A DNA stretch of 64,000 bases from CG2-30-58-95 sp964618215 (GTDB lineage: Bacteria > Chloroflexota > Anaerolineae > Anaerolineales > Villigracilaceae): the NCBI GenBank assembly GCA_964618215.1, contig CAZTZE010000014.1, forward strand, positions 12,110-76,109. Reading direction: 5' to 3'. The translations under genes were made by a program, and so were the position numbers. The notes under the pieces are model-generated. The model made no database searches and had not been told where the DNA came from. It worked only from the letters and a program-made list of their open reading frames with translations. Shown here one piece after another: positions 32,975 to 40,851 of the stretch; position 1 is the first letter of the stretch, and every line of letters begins with the position of its first letter.

Positions 32975-33454
32975 TCATTCGTACTTCGCTTCTCGCCCCA
33001 CCCTCCTCGCTCCTCCCTCCTCGCCCCTATCCCTGAACCTCACCGGCTCAAAGAGTTGCGGCGCTGCGACGTAAATGCCGCGCCCGCTCACAGCAATCGT
33101 CTCATCTTGTAGACGAATTTCACCGCTGGCAAAAACCTTGCGGCCTTCCTGTCCAGCGAGATGAGCTTCCACCTTGAACTGCTGTCCCAAAGGCAGCGGA
33201 TGGCTATAGTTGATCTCCAGGTTGACCGCTGCGACTCTATGTCCGGCCAGCCAGACGGCTGCGCCCATCGCCTCGTCGAGGATAGCCGCTGAAGCGCCGC
33301 CGTGGGCGTGACCGGGCGGTCCTTGCTGGGCTTCATTCAGGCTGAATTCAGAGGTGATCGTTCCATTATCGCCCACATACCAGGCGAGACCAATGCTATG
33401 CGGATTATCCGATCCGCAAACGAAACAAGAGCCGTGTTCGGGTAATTTTCTCAT
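32975..33454 (-). CDS. PaaI-type hotdog thioesterase
   Basis: Encodes 159 residues. The hotdog signature GPPGHAHGGASAAILDEAMG at about 47-66 contains the HGG motif and the catalytic Asp/Glu; VNLEINYSHPLPLGQ matches the hydrophobic strand. N-terminal CFVCGSDNPHSIG is typical of this subgroup. It hydrolyses acyl-CoA thioesters. The final 15 or so residues (EEGGARRVGREAKYE) come from GAGGAGGGAGG low-complexity repeat DNA and are not family-like. Start follows GAGGA. Confidence 0.85.
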   Translation of the reverse strand: MRKLPEHGSCFVCGSDNPHSIGLAWYVGDNGTITSEFSLNEAQQGPPGHAHGGASAAILDEAMGAAVWLAGHRVAAVNLEINYSHPLPLGQQFKVEAHLAGQEGRKVFASGEIRLQDETIAVSGRGIYVAAPQLFEPVRFRDRGEEGGARRVGREAKYE

Positions 33455-33489
33455 CTAAGTTCCTCGACTGTATTGTAATCTATAAGGAG

Positions 33490-33580
33490 GTATCTTCTCA
33501 AAAAGTGGGGGAAGGGGGGTGTGGAAAAACGGGCAAAGCCCGTTTTTCCACACCCCCACCCCCTTTTATTGAGAAGATAC
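33490..33580. repeat. Very long hairpin at the 3' end of recJ
   Basis: Arms of about 43-45 bp (33490-33534 and 33538-33580) are nearly perfectly complementary with an AAA loop. The arms start GTATCTTCTCAA and contain GTGTGGAAAAACGGGC. The right arm includes the recJ stop codon. It can act as a transcription end for recJ; its length and near perfection are more like a mobile palindromic element than a simple terminator. Confidence 0.85.
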
Positions 33581-35962
33581 GTAATCTATCAGGAGTGTAT
33601 CCTTATCGGCGCGGGTGAAAAAGGTGCGATAGGCGCGGGTCTCAGCCAGGAGAGACTGGATGGCCAGGCTCAATTCTTGTCCCCGGTCGGCCTCGCGAAG
33701 CACCCTGCGGGTCGGCAGGTATTGATTGGCGGCCTGGTTTCCAATTGACAGCTGCAAAGCATCCCCGTCAGCTTCGAAAACGATATTCCCATTCGCAGCC
33801 AGCCACTCCAACCCCAGGCGGACGGCGATCTCAGGCAGGGCGCAGGCAGCCGCCAGTTCGGAGAGGCGCGTCCGTCCGCCTTTCTTGAGGATGGCAAACT
33901 TCGCCAGCCCGGCCAGGCGTCGGAGAAAGGTCTCGGGTGTGTCATTGGTCGGGGAAACGGCGAACAGGCAGACGGTGCGGGGTTTGACGCGCTCGATTGC
34001 CGCGCTGAGCACGTCGCGGCCGGGAGGCGTCGTCCAGATTGCCAACACGTCTGCACGTTCCAATTCCAGGCGGTCGCGCCCATTGACTTCTTTTTTGTCC
34101 GCGCCTTCTGCCCAGATCATCGCTTTCACACTGGAACGTTCTAACGTTTCAACTTGTAAACGCGCCAATGTTTCGAACGGTCTTTCCACGCCGCGATAAT
34201 CAATCACTTCAATCGCTGATTTCGTAACCTCAACCGGTTTTTCTTCGATCAGTCGCAGGTCAACGAACTCTAACGTGACCTGGCGCGTGCCGCGCCAGTC
34301 GCTGGCGCGCAGGGTATAGGCCAGGTCGAACCTTCCGCCTGCCCGGCTGATGAGATCGGGAAGCTCTTCGCCGCCGCCATTCCACCACAGGACGGTTTGG
34401 GCATTTCCGTGCTCATCTTCGACAGTGAGTTTCAGGTGTTCTTTGTTTCTTCCGATCTCGGCGGCGCTCTTGAGCCGTAGATTGTGTGTCGCCAGGATGA
34501 GCTTCTCGTTGCCGGGGCCAAAAGGGGCCAACTGCTCGATGGACTCTGACAAGGCGAGGTCGAGAGCTGGCAAGTCGAGCCAGTCATCAATTTCAAGCGT
34601 CGGTTCGATCGCCTCCTCGCCGGTCATGCCGGCGACAGTTTTTGAGATCGCCTTACGGAAGGCCGGCAGTTTTTCGGCCTCCAGCGCGAGGCCGGCAGCC
34701 ATCGGGTGACCACCGTAGTTGAGCAGCATCTCGCGCTGCGCAGCAATGGCGTCGGTAATGTTGATTCCCTCAATCGAGCGGGCGGAACCTCGCGCCGGCT
34801 CATCCGCCGGCACCGAGAAGAGGATCACGGGGCGATGGTAACGGTCCACCAGGTGACTGGCTGCGATGCCGATCACACCGCCCGGCCAGGTTGGATGCGA
34901 GAGAACGATGATCGGCTGGGCGAGCAGCGCCGGGTCGGCGCGTAATTGCGCTTCCGCGGCCAGTGTGACCTGGCGGGTCAGCAGTTGGCGTTGGGCGTTC
35001 AACCCTTCCAGTTGGGTGGCCAGCAGGCGGGCGCGGGCCAGGTCATGGGTGGTGAGCAGTTCGACAGCCGGGTTGGCGTCGCCTAAGCGCCCCAATGCGT
35101 TGAGACGCGGCGCGAGCGTGAATCCGATGTGTTCTTCGCTGATATGGGCTGGCGTCAGTTCTGCGATTTCCAGCATCACTTTGAGGCCCAAACGCTGTGT
35201 AGAGCGTAAAACTTGCAGCCCCTTTTGGACAAGATAACGAGCGTCAGCGCGCAAAATGGCCAGGTCGGCCACCAAGCCCATTGCCGTTAAATCAAGTAAC
35301 GAGTGACGAGTAACGGGCAGTGAGTGGGAATCTCCCATGCCGGACTCGCCACTTTCTAATAACGCTTCCGCCAGTTTATACGCCACACCTGCCCCAGACA
35401 GGCTGGCAAGGGGATGTTCCAGCGGTAAAAATTTTGGATTGACAATCGCAGCCGCTTGCGGCATGGTCGCCGGCAGATCGTGGTGATCGCTGATGACCAC
35501 ATCCACGCCGCGTGAACGAGCATAATCCACGGCCTGATGCGCGGTGATGCCCGTATCGCAGGTCAGGATGAGCTTCGCGCCAAGCTCGATAATTTCAGCC
35601 AGGCGGGGAATGTTGACGCCATGCGACTCTTTTGCCCGCACGGGGATATGATAGGTCACGTCCGCGCCGAGGGTCTGCAGCGTGGAGACGAGAATGGTCG
35701 TGGCCGTCTGGCCGTCCACGTCGAAGTCACCCCAGACACAGATCGGTTCGCGGGCGCGGATGGCGGCCTGGATGCGGTCAAGGGCGGCGGAAAGGCCGGG
35801 GAGTTGGGTGGCAGGCGTCGGGTTGTAATGCTCCGGGGAGAGAAAGGCGCGGGCGGCCTCGGCGGAGGTGAGTCCGCGTCGAATCAAAGCCTGGCTGACA
35901 AGCGGGTGCAGGTCGGGCAGGGGGGCGGGAGAGCGGAGGGGAGCAGATTCAATCCAGCGCAT
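33566..35962 (-). CDS. recJ: Single-strand-specific exonuclease RecJ, long form with in-frame repeat
   Basis: Encodes 798 residues, against about 570 for the E. coli enzyme. DHH domain: WGDFDVDGQTATTIL at about 75, TCDTGIT, and VISDHHDLP at about 155. DHHA1 domain with YGGHPMAAGLALE at about 419. An OB-like region follows, and the C-terminal 240 residues form an extra domain seen in long RecJ forms. RecJ digests ssDNA 5' to 3' in recombination and repair. Around residues 203-222 a GAGTAACGAGTGACGAG repeat is read in frame as ESGMGDSHSLPVTRHS. The stop codon is inside a long hairpin. Confidence 0.9.
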   Translation of the reverse strand: MRWIESAPLRSPAPLPDLHPLVSQALIRRGLTSAEAARAFLSPEHYNPTPATQLPGLSAALDRIQAAIRAREPICVWGDFDVDGQTATTILVSTLQTLGADVTYHIPVRAKESHGVNIPRLAEIIELGAKLILTCDTGITAHQAVDYARSRGVDVVISDHHDLPATMPQAAAIVNPKFLPLEHPLASLSGAGVAYKLAEALLESGESGMGDSHSLPVTRHSLLDLTAMGLVADLAILRADARYLVQKGLQVLRSTQRLGLKVMLEIAELTPAHISEEHIGFTLAPRLNALGRLGDANPAVELLTTHDLARARLLATQLEGLNAQRQLLTRQVTLAAEAQLRADPALLAQPIIVLSHPTWPGGVIGIAASHLVDRYHRPVILFSVPADEPARGSARSIEGINITDAIAAQREMLLNYGGHPMAAGLALEAEKLPAFRKAISKTVAGMTGEEAIEPTLEIDDWLDLPALDLALSESIEQLAPFGPGNEKLILATHNLRLKSAAEIGRNKEHLKLTVEDEHGNAQTVLWWNGGGEELPDLISRAGGRFDLAYTLRASDWRGTRQVTLEFVDLRLIEEKPVEVTKSAIEVIDYRGVERPFETLARLQVETLERSSVKAMIWAEGADKKEVNGRDRLELERADVLAIWTTPPGRDVLSAAIERVKPRTVCLFAVSPTNDTPETFLRRLAGLAKFAILKKGGRTRLSELAAACALPEIAVRLGLEWLAANGNIVFEADGDALQLSIGNQAANQYLPTRRVLREADRGQELSLAIQSLLAETRAYRTFFTRADKDTLLIDYVSSQ
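35293..35355. repeat. GAGTAAC/GAGTGAC repeat inside recJ
   Basis: GTAACGAGTGACGAGTAACG followed by GGCAGTGAGTGG is a low-complexity insert, in phase with recJ, between the conserved AYKLAEALL helix and LTAMGLVADLAIL. Confidence 0.7.
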
Positions 35963-35970
35963 TTAAATAT

Positions 35971-36063
35971 AACCGCGAAGGGGCGAAGAACGCGAAGAGT
36001 TTGGAAAACTGCGAAGAAGATTTTTGACCCAAATATCTTCGCGCCCTTCGTGTCTTCGCGGTT
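35971..36063. repeat. AACCGCGAAG palindromic element, site 1
   Basis: AACCGCGAAG on the left and CTTCGCGGTT on the right bound 93 bp with internal CGCGAAG/CTTCGCG units. It sits between recJ and the nuclease gene and its right end supplies the nuclease stop codon region. Other copies: 38265-38400, 45939-45992, 58245-58313. Confidence 0.8.
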
Positions 36064-36899
36064 CAAAATTCAATTTCTTGGATTTGCTCGAAATTCACTA
36101 CGATACTTTCAAATTCGGTCTCGCCATCCATTTCATCGAGCTGGCCGGCCTGTGTACCTCGATTGCAATATGAGCGATAGGGACAGTAGGCGCACCTCTT
36201 CTCGTCGCCGGTGAGGGGAAAATCGCGCTGCGCGAGGATCTCGGCGACCAGCCTGGTCAGCGTATCCCAGTCACGCTTATATTGGGTGGCGGTATAAGGG
36301 AAACGGGACGGTTCTTGCGGATAGTTCGCATACCAGTAAATCATTTCGACTTGCTCCGGCTGGAAGGCTTGTCCGCTGTTCAAATGTACTCCAGTGCGGA
36401 CGAGTAGAGCAGGGTAGACGCGGGTTTGCAGGCGGGTAGCCATCCATTCGTCTTTGGGTCGTTTTTGGTATGTCTTCCAGTCAAAGATAACCGCTTTTTC
36501 ACCCGGCGTGGCGGCGATCAGGTCATACTTGGCCATCAGGCGATGCCCGCCAAGCGGTGCGGAGAGGGTCATTTCAGGGTACAGGCTTCCGAAGTTTTCA
36601 AGGCCTCGAAAGTCTACGAAATTCTGCCACCACTGGCTCAGGTTGGGCGAATTTGTCATAAGGCCTAATTTTTCCACAGGCAGTCCGACCAGGCGCTGCT
36701 GGACCAGCCGGTGAAAGAACAAGCCTTCTTGTTGGCGGCGTTCGTTTTCGAGAACCGGCTCAGTCTCGACCGCCGGCCAGGCCAGTTCCTCGACATAGCG
36801 CAACTGGAAGCGGCGCGGGCAGTCGGCGTAGTCCTGCAAGGAGGATTGGGAAAAGGTGAAGGGAGTGGGGATTGTTGATTTGTGATTGGCGATTGGCAT
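36063..36899 (-). CDS. PD-(D/E)XK nuclease with Fe-S cysteines (AddB/Cas4-like)
   Basis: Encodes 278 residues. N-terminal FSQSSLQDYADCPRRFQLRY holds the first cluster Cys; the RecB-type core shows KAVIFDWKTYQK (DxK active site) at about 130-140 and the RLQTRVYPALL QxxxY motif; the C-terminal KRCAYCPYRSYCN has the other three Cys. One plus three Cys defines the iron-sulfur nucleases of AddB, Cas4 and eukaryotic Dna2. No CRISPR is present, so DNA-end processing with the nearby helicases is more likely. A start at 36932 is possible and would overlap vapC by 22 bases. Confidence 0.85.
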   Translation of the reverse strand: MPIANHKSTIPTPFTFSQSSLQDYADCPRRFQLRYVEELAWPAVETEPVLENERRQQEGLFFHRLVQQRLVGLPVEKLGLMTNSPNLSQWWQNFVDFRGLENFGSLYPEMTLSAPLGGHRLMAKYDLIAATPGEKAVIFDWKTYQKRPKDEWMATRLQTRVYPALLVRTGVHLNSGQAFQPEQVEMIYWYANYPQEPSRFPYTATQYKRDWDTLTRLVAEILAQRDFPLTGDEKRCAYCPYRSYCNRGTQAGQLDEMDGETEFESIVVNFEQIQEIEF

Positions 36900-36910
36900 G
36901 GCAGCACCCG

Positions 36911-37360
36911 TTAGAGTCGCTCTCTCACCCATACCAGTACATTACCAGGTGTACCAATGCGGAAAGGCAGGCTCTGCAGATTGGAATTATTCAGAAAATG
37001 TTCACGGTCGTGGGTGATAAACCAGTCGGGTCGTACTTGTAATGCTTCGGCAAGAACCAATGCGTCAGGTGAGTAATCTACTAATTGGTTGGCTGTGCTG
37101 ATATTCTCGTCAGAGGGAGTTTCTCCAATATCCACTCGTGTTTCATCAAGTAGCTGGGCAAGGTCAACAAGCAGGTGCGGCGCTTTGCGGCTGATCACAG
37201 CCTCTGCTTCTTGCATAACACTTCTGCCAACAGTGAGGCATAAAATATTGGACTCGCCGAGATGAAATAGCAAACGCGCCCCCCCTGTTGGCGACATCAA
37301 CGCTGCAATAATGACGCTCGTATCCAGAAAGAGTTTAGGATTTCTTCGACTTGACGGCAT
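36911..37360 (-). CDS. PIN-domain toxin (VapC-like)
   Basis: Encodes 149 residues. PIN-fold acidic residues: FLDTSVIIAAL near the start (Asp), EAEAV (Glu), DALVLAEAL (Asp), and WFITHDREHF near the C-terminus (Asp). VapC proteins cleave RNA, often initiator tRNA. It overlaps the AbrB-type antitoxin by 26 bases and follows it on the minus strand, so translation is coupled. Confidence 0.85.
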   Translation of the reverse strand: MPSSRRNPKLFLDTSVIIAALMSPTGGARLLFHLGESNILCLTVGRSVMQEAEAVISRKAPHLLVDLAQLLDETRVDIGETPSDENISTANQLVDYSPDALVLAEALQVRPDWFITHDREHFLNNSNLQSLPFRIGTPGNVLVWVRERL

Positions 37361-37604
37361 ATTCTTCCCGCACTTCGCGCAGAGTCGTCAGCATGGATTC
37401 CAGTGTTTCGCCGCGTGATTCCAGTTCCATGCGAATTGTGTCAGCGAGATCGTCCACGCGTGAGCGGTATGGTTTGAACAGAAAATCGCCATCGCCCAGG
37501 TCAACGATGGTGAAAAAGTCGCCCTCATTGATCCCGTACTTGCGGCGCATTTCTGCGGGGAGCGTGAAAGTCCCTTTACTGCGCACTTGGATATTTGTGA
37601 CCAT
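37335..37604 (-). CDS. AbrB/SpoVT-type antitoxin (VapB-like)
   Basis: Encodes 89 residues. The N-terminal swapped-hairpin DNA-binding domain reads TNIQVRSKGTFTLPAEMRRKYGINEGDFFTIVDLGDG; the C-terminal helix would clamp the PIN toxin. A TGATATAAT extended -10 lies about 45 bp upstream, and two GGAATTTC half-sites (37622-37638) lie between it and the start, a plausible autoregulatory operator. Confidence 0.87.
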   Translation of the reverse strand: MVTNIQVRSKGTFTLPAEMRRKYGINEGDFFTIVDLGDGDFLFKPYRSRVDDLADTIRMELESRGETLESMLTTLREVREEYAVKSKKS

Positions 37605-37645
37605 AGCACACCTCCGAGCGGCGGAATTTCGGAATTTCTGCCATC

Positions 37646-37654
37646 ATTATATCA
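37646..37654 (-). promoter_or_regulatory. Extended -10 promoter for vapBC-like pair
   Basis: TGATATAAT on the minus strand, followed by direct GGAATTTC repeats that could be the antitoxin operator. No good -35. Confidence 0.5.
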
Positions 37655-37680
37655 CCTTGCCGCGCAGACTGATTCATCAT

Positions 37681-37716
37681 AAAAAAATACCCGCCATATT
37701 GGATTTGGCGGGTATT
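37681..37716 (-). terminator. Intrinsic terminator of the secreted-protein gene
   Basis: An 11-bp stem (AATACCCGCCA / TGGCGGGTATT) followed on the minus strand by a T7 run. It lies just after the stop of the 37739-38149 gene. Confidence 0.8.
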
Positions 37717-37738
37717 ATTCAGGCTGATGGGCTGTTGT

Positions 37739-38149
37739 CTAAGGCACGGCGACTGTGAAATCGAACCGCTCGGAGACGACGTAACCGTTGGCGTAGCGCA
37801 CCCCCACGACCACAGCCAGCGGATCTACACCGCCGGGCATTTGAGCGGTGGAACTCTTGGCGGTAAAAGTCACTTCGAGCGTGGCCGTTATACCGCGAGT
37901 GGCGTGGTCACCGCCCCTGGCGACAACTCCCTTGCCGGGGTATTGCAGGTCGGGCAGCGCCATTGCTGAAATGAATGGCTGGTCACTGACTACCCCAACG
38001 ACCACGGTGTAAGATTCCCCGACATTCATTGCACTCGGCAGACCGCTTACCAGGGTAATGGTCGGGACGGGGACGCTTGCTGCTGAAAGCGAGGCAGCTA
38101 ATACGATTGAAAGCGCGATCAAAATGGTGGATTGGGTGAATTTTTTCAT
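37739..38149 (-). CDS. Secreted Ig-like protein, unknown
   Basis: Encodes 136 residues. Signal peptide KKFTQSTILIALSIVLAASLSAA, cleaved near residue 24. The rest is beta-rich: PTITLVSGLPSAMNVGESYTV, then ITATLEVTFTAKSST and YVVSERFDFTVAV, an Ig-like domain pattern. It has its own terminator and no clear partner. Surface or periplasmic; function unknown. Confidence 0.65.
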   Translation of the reverse strand: MKKFTQSTILIALSIVLAASLSAASVPVPTITLVSGLPSAMNVGESYTVVVGVVSDQPFISAMALPDLQYPGKGVVARGGDHATRGITATLEVTFTAKSSTAQMPGGVDPLAVVVGVRYANGYVVSERFDFTVAVP

Positions 38150-38518
38150 CTGTTTTCTCCATCATGATGTTTGGTTCTTGAGGACATATGTAGACAGTAT
38201 ACTGAAAAATTTGAAAAATATGATTGACAGTTTTGCAAACGTTTTTCCATTCCGTACACAAATTAACCGCGAAGCACGCAACCCCCAACCTGCAGGGTGC
38301 TTCGCGTAGAATGGGGGCGAGAGAGCGCAAAGCATTCTTGAACTCCTCACCTGCACTTGCCGCAGGTGCAAGTGTAGCGCCCTTTGCGGTCTTAGCGGTT
38401 CGATTTACGGGTGATAGAAATTCAGCGCCCTACCCCGCAGCGGACATTCGCAACCGCAGCCCGATGATTTCGCTTATCATCCCTGCAGGGGAAAGGGGGA
38501 AGTGTTTTTGCGTTTTAC
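38150..38518. other. 369-bp gene-free stretch holding repeats
   Basis: No gene seen. It contains the AACCGCGAAG element 38265-38400 with a nested 27-bp hairpin (38348-38374), and CCCCGCAGCGGACATTCGC sequence near 38430-38450 that recurs as CCCCCGCAGCGGAGATTCGC at 39540-39559. Confidence 0.6.
38265..38400. repeat. AACCGCGAAG palindromic element, site 2, with nested units
   Basis: Outer ends AACCGCGAAG and CTTAGCGGTT. Inside are a GGGTGCTTCGCG segment and, at 38348-38374, a CACCTGCACTTG/CAGGTGCAAGTG hairpin that reappears reversed at 51520-51546. Confidence 0.75.
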
Positions 38519-39178
38519 TTACTTTCTAAACCACTTCTTTCCCAGCGACTTTCCTTGTTCAATAAAAAATATTTTTACCTCATCCCATGCCACATCAATC
38601 AGCAATTCGGGTTGAATATCACGTTCGGCGTTATCAAATAACATGAAACTCTCAACGGCCATTAGCGCAAAATCGCGTGACGTGGGATATTTTCTTTCGC
38701 CCGCTATCAACAAGTCTTCGATTGAAATTTGTTTAGCAATGACATATAGATCATAAAAATCTTTGCGACTACCGCGCCCGATGACTGCATCCAGCTTCAT
38801 TAAACCAATATCCAGCAAGGACGCGACATTCACATTCTCTAATTTCAAAAACGGCACAAGCAGTTTGTATCCATAACTAAAAAAACCCACATGGACATCA
38901 TCCAACAGAAGCACAAGATTCCCGTCTACATTTTCAATGACCTGTCCATTGCGTTTTTCCACAGCGTGGATGATTTGTTGGCGCGTTCTTTCGTGGACTT
39001 CGTCGGTTTCTGAAAAGAAATCCAAATCCGCTGACTTTCGGTGTCCCAATTGCAATGCGAGAGCAGTTCCGCCTGCCAGATAAAAAGGTGACATAAACTC
39101 CTGTTGACCAGCCCATTTCAGCAGGTCACGCATTTCGGTTGTGACAATTTCCCAATGCGGTGAAGTTAATGCGACCAT
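38519..39178 (-). CDS. AbiEii-like nucleotidyltransferase
   Basis: Encodes 219 residues. FYLAGGTALALQLGHRKSADLDFF at about 31-55 is the signature of the AbiEii/AbiGii toxin family, with GG and DxD residues for nucleotide and metal binding. KLDAVIGRGSRKDFYDLYVIAK in the middle is also diagnostic. AbiEii-type enzymes add nucleotides to tRNA and act as type IV toxins in some phage-defence systems. It overlaps the upstream 94-residue gene by 13 bases. The pair is AT-rich against its surroundings. Confidence 0.85.
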   Translation of the reverse strand: MVALTSPHWEIVTTEMRDLLKWAGQQEFMSPFYLAGGTALALQLGHRKSADLDFFSETDEVHERTRQQIIHAVEKRNGQVIENVDGNLVLLLDDVHVGFFSYGYKLLVPFLKLENVNVASLLDIGLMKLDAVIGRGSRKDFYDLYVIAKQISIEDLLIAGERKYPTSRDFALMAVESFMLFDNAERDIQPELLIDVAWDEVKIFFIEQGKSLGKKWFRK

Positions 39179-39450
39179 ATACTTTTCTTCTGGGCTATTT
39201 CAGGCGTGAGATCTAAAACTGCGCACCACAGGTGGTAGCGTCTTTTGGGCAGGAGTCTCGAACCATTTTCACTGACCCACTTCTGCAGTTGACTTATCCC
39301 ATAAAAATCAAACAGCCAGCGGATTTCAACGCGGTTGCCATAAGCGAGAATTCTCTCAATGACCAGCAACGCGTGCTCACGCGGATCTAGTTTTGAAAAA
39401 ATATATTCCTGGAAAAATGGCTTTGCCGAAATCGGGATGGCGCTTTGCAT
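39166..39450 (-). CDS. Putative antitoxin partner of the AbiEii-like protein
   Basis: Encodes 94 residues. ERILAYGNRVEIRWLFDFYGISQLQKWV is a helical region typical of small proteins found upstream of AbiEii-like genes (DUF6922-like). It has no DNA-binding motif that I can name. Overlaps the nucleotidyltransferase start, so the two are co-translated. Confidence 0.7.
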   Translation of the reverse strand: MQSAIPISAKPFFQEYIFSKLDPREHALLVIERILAYGNRVEIRWLFDFYGISQLQKWVSENGSRLLPKRRYHLWCAVLDLTPEIAQKKSIWSH

Positions 39451-39638
39451 ATTTCGATTATACTCGCAGATTTTCTTGCTGGTCCTCTTTCACGCCGAAG
39501 GTCCCCGCCTGTCCCCGAAGGGGAAAGTGGACAGCACCCTCCCCCGCAGCGGAGATTCGCGCCCACGCAGTCCATACATAACGCGGACAGATTCCCCATC
39601 GCTATTACTCCCTCACCATCTGGTAAAATCAAAATGCG

Positions 39639-39872
39639 GCCGAAACATTCGACGCCAGCAAAATTCGCCTGTCCAAAAACCTTTGCCCCATTTGCGGCGG
39701 GACAAAAACGCAAGGCGCGACCACCTTTACCGTTGGCCTTGGCTTCGGTGTAGTTGTTTTGCGGAGTGTGCCTGCCACCGTCTGTGACCAATGCGGCATG
39801 GACAGGACACCACCAAATGTCTCGAAAAAACTGTCAATGACGCCCGCCAACGTCACAGGCAAGGGGAAGTGA
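39639..39872 (+). pseudogene. YgiT/MqsA-type zinc-finger antitoxin remnant
   Basis: In one frame the DNA reads LCPICGGTKTQGATTFTVGLGFGVVVLRSVPATVCDQCG, the two-CxxC zinc finger of YgiT-type antitoxins with the usual TTF and VPA-x-VC segments. The frame has no ATG upstream before a stop at about 39624, and the C-terminus (DRTPPNVSKKLS) diverges from the family. No DUF4258-type toxin lies beside it. It is best read as a decayed antitoxin gene. Confidence 0.55.
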
Positions 39873-39900
39873 CCGCTTACATGCCCGCGTAAGAATCAAG

Positions 39901-39926
39901 AACTCGGAGACTTTCGTCTCCGAGTT
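39901..39926. terminator. Hairpin after the three-gene toxin module
   Basis: A perfect 11-bp stem AACTCGGAGAC / GTCTCCGAGTT with TTTC loop lies 18 bp beyond the last minus-strand gene of the module at 39944. The T run is weak. Confidence 0.6.
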
Positions 39927-39943
39927 CATCTTCTCAAGTTCTT

Positions 39944-40147
39944 CTAACTCCCCGCGCTTTGGATAATGTTCATATCCGCCCGTAATAACTCATTGACCAA
40001 TTCATCCACGGCAACTTTCTTCTGTTCAGCCAGCCGTGTCAAGAATTCGTTGACATCTGATTCCAAATAAACGGGGAAATGAAACTCAGCATCTGCGCGA
40101 TAAAACTTGCCGCGCTCTGCCACCGAGAAGTCGTAATGGTCTTTCAC
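39944..40147 (-). CDS. Small RHH-like protein, third gene of a toxin module
   Basis: Encodes 67 residues. FHFPVYLESDVNEFLTRLAEQKKVAVDELVNELLRADM is a ribbon-helix-helix-like sequence: one beta strand then two helices. Such proteins bind operator DNA. It overlaps the RelE-type gene by four bases. It may be a second antitoxin or the regulator of the module. Confidence 0.65.
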   Translation of the reverse strand: MKDHYDFSVAERGKFYRADAEFHFPVYLESDVNEFLTRLAEQKKVAVDELVNELLRADMNIIQSAGS

Positions 40148-40410
40148 TTACACACCTCGCGCCGATGGCCCACTTTCAACACAATCAACTTCGTTACGAG
40201 ATGTTCCATTTGATAGATGATTCGATAATCGCCAACGCGATATTTGAAACATCCTTTCCATTCATCGCCTTGCATTGCCTGATGCTGGATGAGTTCCGCG
40301 TTTTCCCCAATCCAATTCAATTTATCGAGTAGGTGTGTCCGTATTGTTGACGCAATATTCCTCAAATCTGACTGCGCTTCTGGCGTCAGGATGACTTGAT
40401 ATGCTTTCAT
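40144..40410 (-). CDS. RelE/ParE-family toxin
   Basis: Encodes 88 residues. QVILTPEAQSDLRNI at the N-terminus, KGCFKYRVGDYRIIYQME in the middle, and VLKVGHRREVCK at the C-terminus are standard ParE/RelE motifs (YRVGDYR; GHR). Overlaps both neighbours by four bases, placing it in the middle of a three-gene operon, an uncommon arrangement. Confidence 0.85.
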   Translation of the reverse strand: MKAYQVILTPEAQSDLRNIASTIRTHLLDKLNWIGENAELIQHQAMQGDEWKGCFKYRVGDYRIIYQMEHLVTKLIVLKVGHRREVCK

Positions 40411-40643
40411 CCTTCAATCTCGTCGCGGAAGAACATCAAATCCATACCTTCACCTGCCTGAGACTGTTTGATTGCCTTTCGCAGTGACTCGGCAAATTCG
40501 AGGCGCAGTTCACTGGCAGGCTCGTCAATGCTGGTAAGCGCATCCATTAACTGCGTCATCCACACTTCGAGCCGCTTGTCCACTGCACGTTCGACGAGAG
40601 TCTCAAACTCATTGGTTGATAATTGATTGAGTGTTTTGTTCAT
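40407..40643 (-). CDS. Antitoxin-like protein, first gene of the module
   Basis: Encodes 78 residues, helical and acidic: STNEFETLVERAVDKRLEVWMTQLMDAL. Proteins of this type commonly precede RelE/ParE toxins. TATAAT on the minus strand at 40668-40673, 25 bp upstream, is a likely -10 for the operon. A CATCCTTCATCCTTC repeat lies directly behind it. Confidence 0.7.
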   Translation of the reverse strand: MNKTLNQLSTNEFETLVERAVDKRLEVWMTQLMDALTSIDEPASELRLEFAESLRKAIKQSQAGEGMDLMFFRDEIEG

Positions 40644-40851
40644 GGGTACCTCTCAATGACTTTTGGTATTATATCTCGTTTTCATCCTTCATCCTTCCGC
40701 CTTCATCCTTCTCCCCTCGGTTTATGGAACTCCACTCAAGCGGACTCGACCATCAGCCCGAAGCGGCTTCCATGTTCTGAGCTGGTAGGTTGAGCTTGTC
40801 GAAACCAGGTGGCTTCAGCCCCGCTCATCTTTTTTTCGTATTTTCTAATGT
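40644..40851. other. Intergenic region with GAAGGATGAAGG and GGTTGAGCTTGTCG repeats
   Basis: Contains the TATAAT element for the toxin module, the CATCCTTC tandem repeat at about 40684-40715 (same unit as in the helicase at 47775), and a GTTGAGCTTGTCGAAACC unit at about 40787-40804. No gene. Confidence 0.55.

Noticed and set aside
36063..36899. Cas4 of a CRISPR system
   Set aside because: The one-plus-three-Cys nuclease is Cas4-like, but no CRISPR array or other cas gene is in the window.
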